Positions 23,910 through 24,450 of a stretch of 24,450 nt of DNA are shown piece after piece (positions within the stretch are counted from its first letter, which is position 1; every line of letters starts with the position of its first letter). Source of the DNA: BQJU01 sp964015035 (GTDB lineage: Bacteria > Bacteroidota > Bacteroidia > Chitinophagales > Saprospiraceae). A program made the position numbers and the translations under genes. The stretch lies in the NCBI GenBank assembly GCA_964015035.1, contig CAXHCA010000102.1, positions 1 through 24,450 on the forward strand, written 5' to 3'. The notes below the pieces were generated by a model. It worked only from the letters and a program-made list of their open reading frames with translations, was not told the origin of the DNA and searched no databases.

Positions 23910-24344
23910 ATGAAAAAAACGATTCTTTTTACCTTCTTCTTTTGTGCAATTGCTATGGCCACTACCCTGGCGCAAGTTTCTCCGGTGGGCATTTGGAAAA
24001 CCGTTGATGATGAGACGGGCGAATCCAAATCTCAGGTGGAAATTTATGAACAAAATGGCAAGTTATACGGCAAGATCATAAAGCTGTTGCTGAAACCAGC
24101 GGATACCCTTTGTGAAAACTGCAAGGGCGCCAATAAAAATAAACCCGTTGTGGGACTGATCATCATTGAAGATCTGGAGCCGGTCAAGGACTATTGGAAA
24201 AATGGCACCATCATGGACCCGGAAAATGGAAATGAATACGGCTGTAGTATCTGGTTTGAAAACGACAATGCCAAGGAACTAAAAGTACGCGGCAAACACT
24301 GGACCGGCCTCTACCGTACACAGACTTGGTATCGGGTTAAATAG
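23910..24344 (+). CDS. DUF2147 secreted protein
   Basis: 144 residues when started at the ATG at 23910, which directly begins a signal peptide (MKKTILFTFFFCAIAMATTLAQ). An ATG two codons earlier (23904) is possible. The mature part begins SPVGIWKTVDDETGESKSQV, then VEIYEQNGKLYGKIIKLL, and later YWKNGTIMDPENGNEYGCSI and LKVRGKHWTGLYRTQTWYRV. This order of GxW, Y.G.I, and DP..G..Y segments is the signature of DUF2147, a small beta-barrel-like exported protein. The DUF2147 family has no firm biochemical role. Two cysteines near LCENCKG are close enough to form a disulphide in the periplasm. The CDS is complete, but only about 60 bases of true genome follow it. Confidence 0.88.
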   Translation: MKKTILFTFFFCAIAMATTLAQVSPVGIWKTVDDETGESKSQVEIYEQNGKLYGKIIKLLLKPADTLCENCKGANKNKPVVGLIIIEDLEPVKDYWKNGTIMDPENGNEYGCSIWFENDNAKELKVRGKHWTGLYRTQTWYRVK

Positions 24345-24406
24345 ATCGCGCAAGGCGCAGACAAAACTTACTGCTAAAAAAATTGAAAGTCTGGACAATA
24401 TCTATC

Positions 24407-24450
24407 CTGTCTCTTATACACATCTGACGCTGCCGACGAAGCCAAGTGTG
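24407..24450. other. Illumina Nextera adapter read-through (artefact)
   Basis: From 24407 the sequence is CTGTCTCTTATACACATCT followed directly by GACGCTGCCGACGA. This is the reverse complement of the Nextera Read 1 transposase adapter. The next eight bases (AGCCAAGT) are in the position of an i5 index, and the final GTG fits the start of the flow-cell adapter. These 44 bases are technical and should be trimmed. The contig's true end is at or before 24406. Confidence 0.97.

Overview
The window looks like a chromosomal contig end from a Bacteroidota bacterium, possibly Saprospiria/Lewinella-like, though the class is only a guess. The evidence is a PorZ-type type IX secretion component, promoters of the TTG-N19-TAnnTTTG form, a lack of strong Shine-Dalgarno sites, a TolB/TPR/AraC regulator, and DUF4878 and DUF2147 secreted proteins. 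No rRNA, tRNA, CRISPR array or transposase gene was seen.

Layout. 1-4.9 kb: the 3' part of a TPR/AraC regulator, a convergent MFS transporter, a prolyl-hydroxylase-like 2OG-Fe(II) oxygenase and a secreted protein of unknown function. 4.7-7.2 kb: uvrB, bracketed by two oppositely oriented copies of a small non-coding inverted-repeat element. 7.6-10.6 kb: a membrane-anchored class III adenylate cyclase and an M16B peptidase-like protein that lacks the zinc motif, both on the minus strand. 10.7-17.3 kb: plus-strand housekeeping genes, namely dnaN, a lipoprotein, nadD, porZ, adk and obg. The dnaN promoter is a near-perfect Bacteroidota consensus.

17.3-23.6 kb is distinctly more AT-rich and looks like an accessory island starting one base after the obg stop codon. 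It holds a two-gene minus-strand operon: an 807-residue protein with an N-terminal PIN-nuclease-like region and a helical-repeat C-terminus, preceded by a 316-residue all-helical protein of unknown family. Divergent from it is a 549-residue protein with a GAF-like N-terminus and a winged-helix/coiled C-terminal module typical of bacterial signalling proteins. A perfect 17-bp palindrome occurs twice in the divergent promoter region and once, with one mismatch, just past the 549-residue gene. A membrane-anchored coiled-coil protein follows. I regard this locus as the best candidate for an undescribed system (a sensor plus a nuclease-like effector), but its function is inferred.

A third copy of the inverted-repeat element lies at 23.6 kb. 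The three copies have matching terminal repeats, and two have 3-bp TWA target duplications. Their internal hairpins keep their pairing while the sequence changes, which suggests selection on structure. A DUF2147 protein ends the biological sequence. The last 44 bases (24407-24450) are Illumina Nextera adapter read-through, an artefact and not genome.
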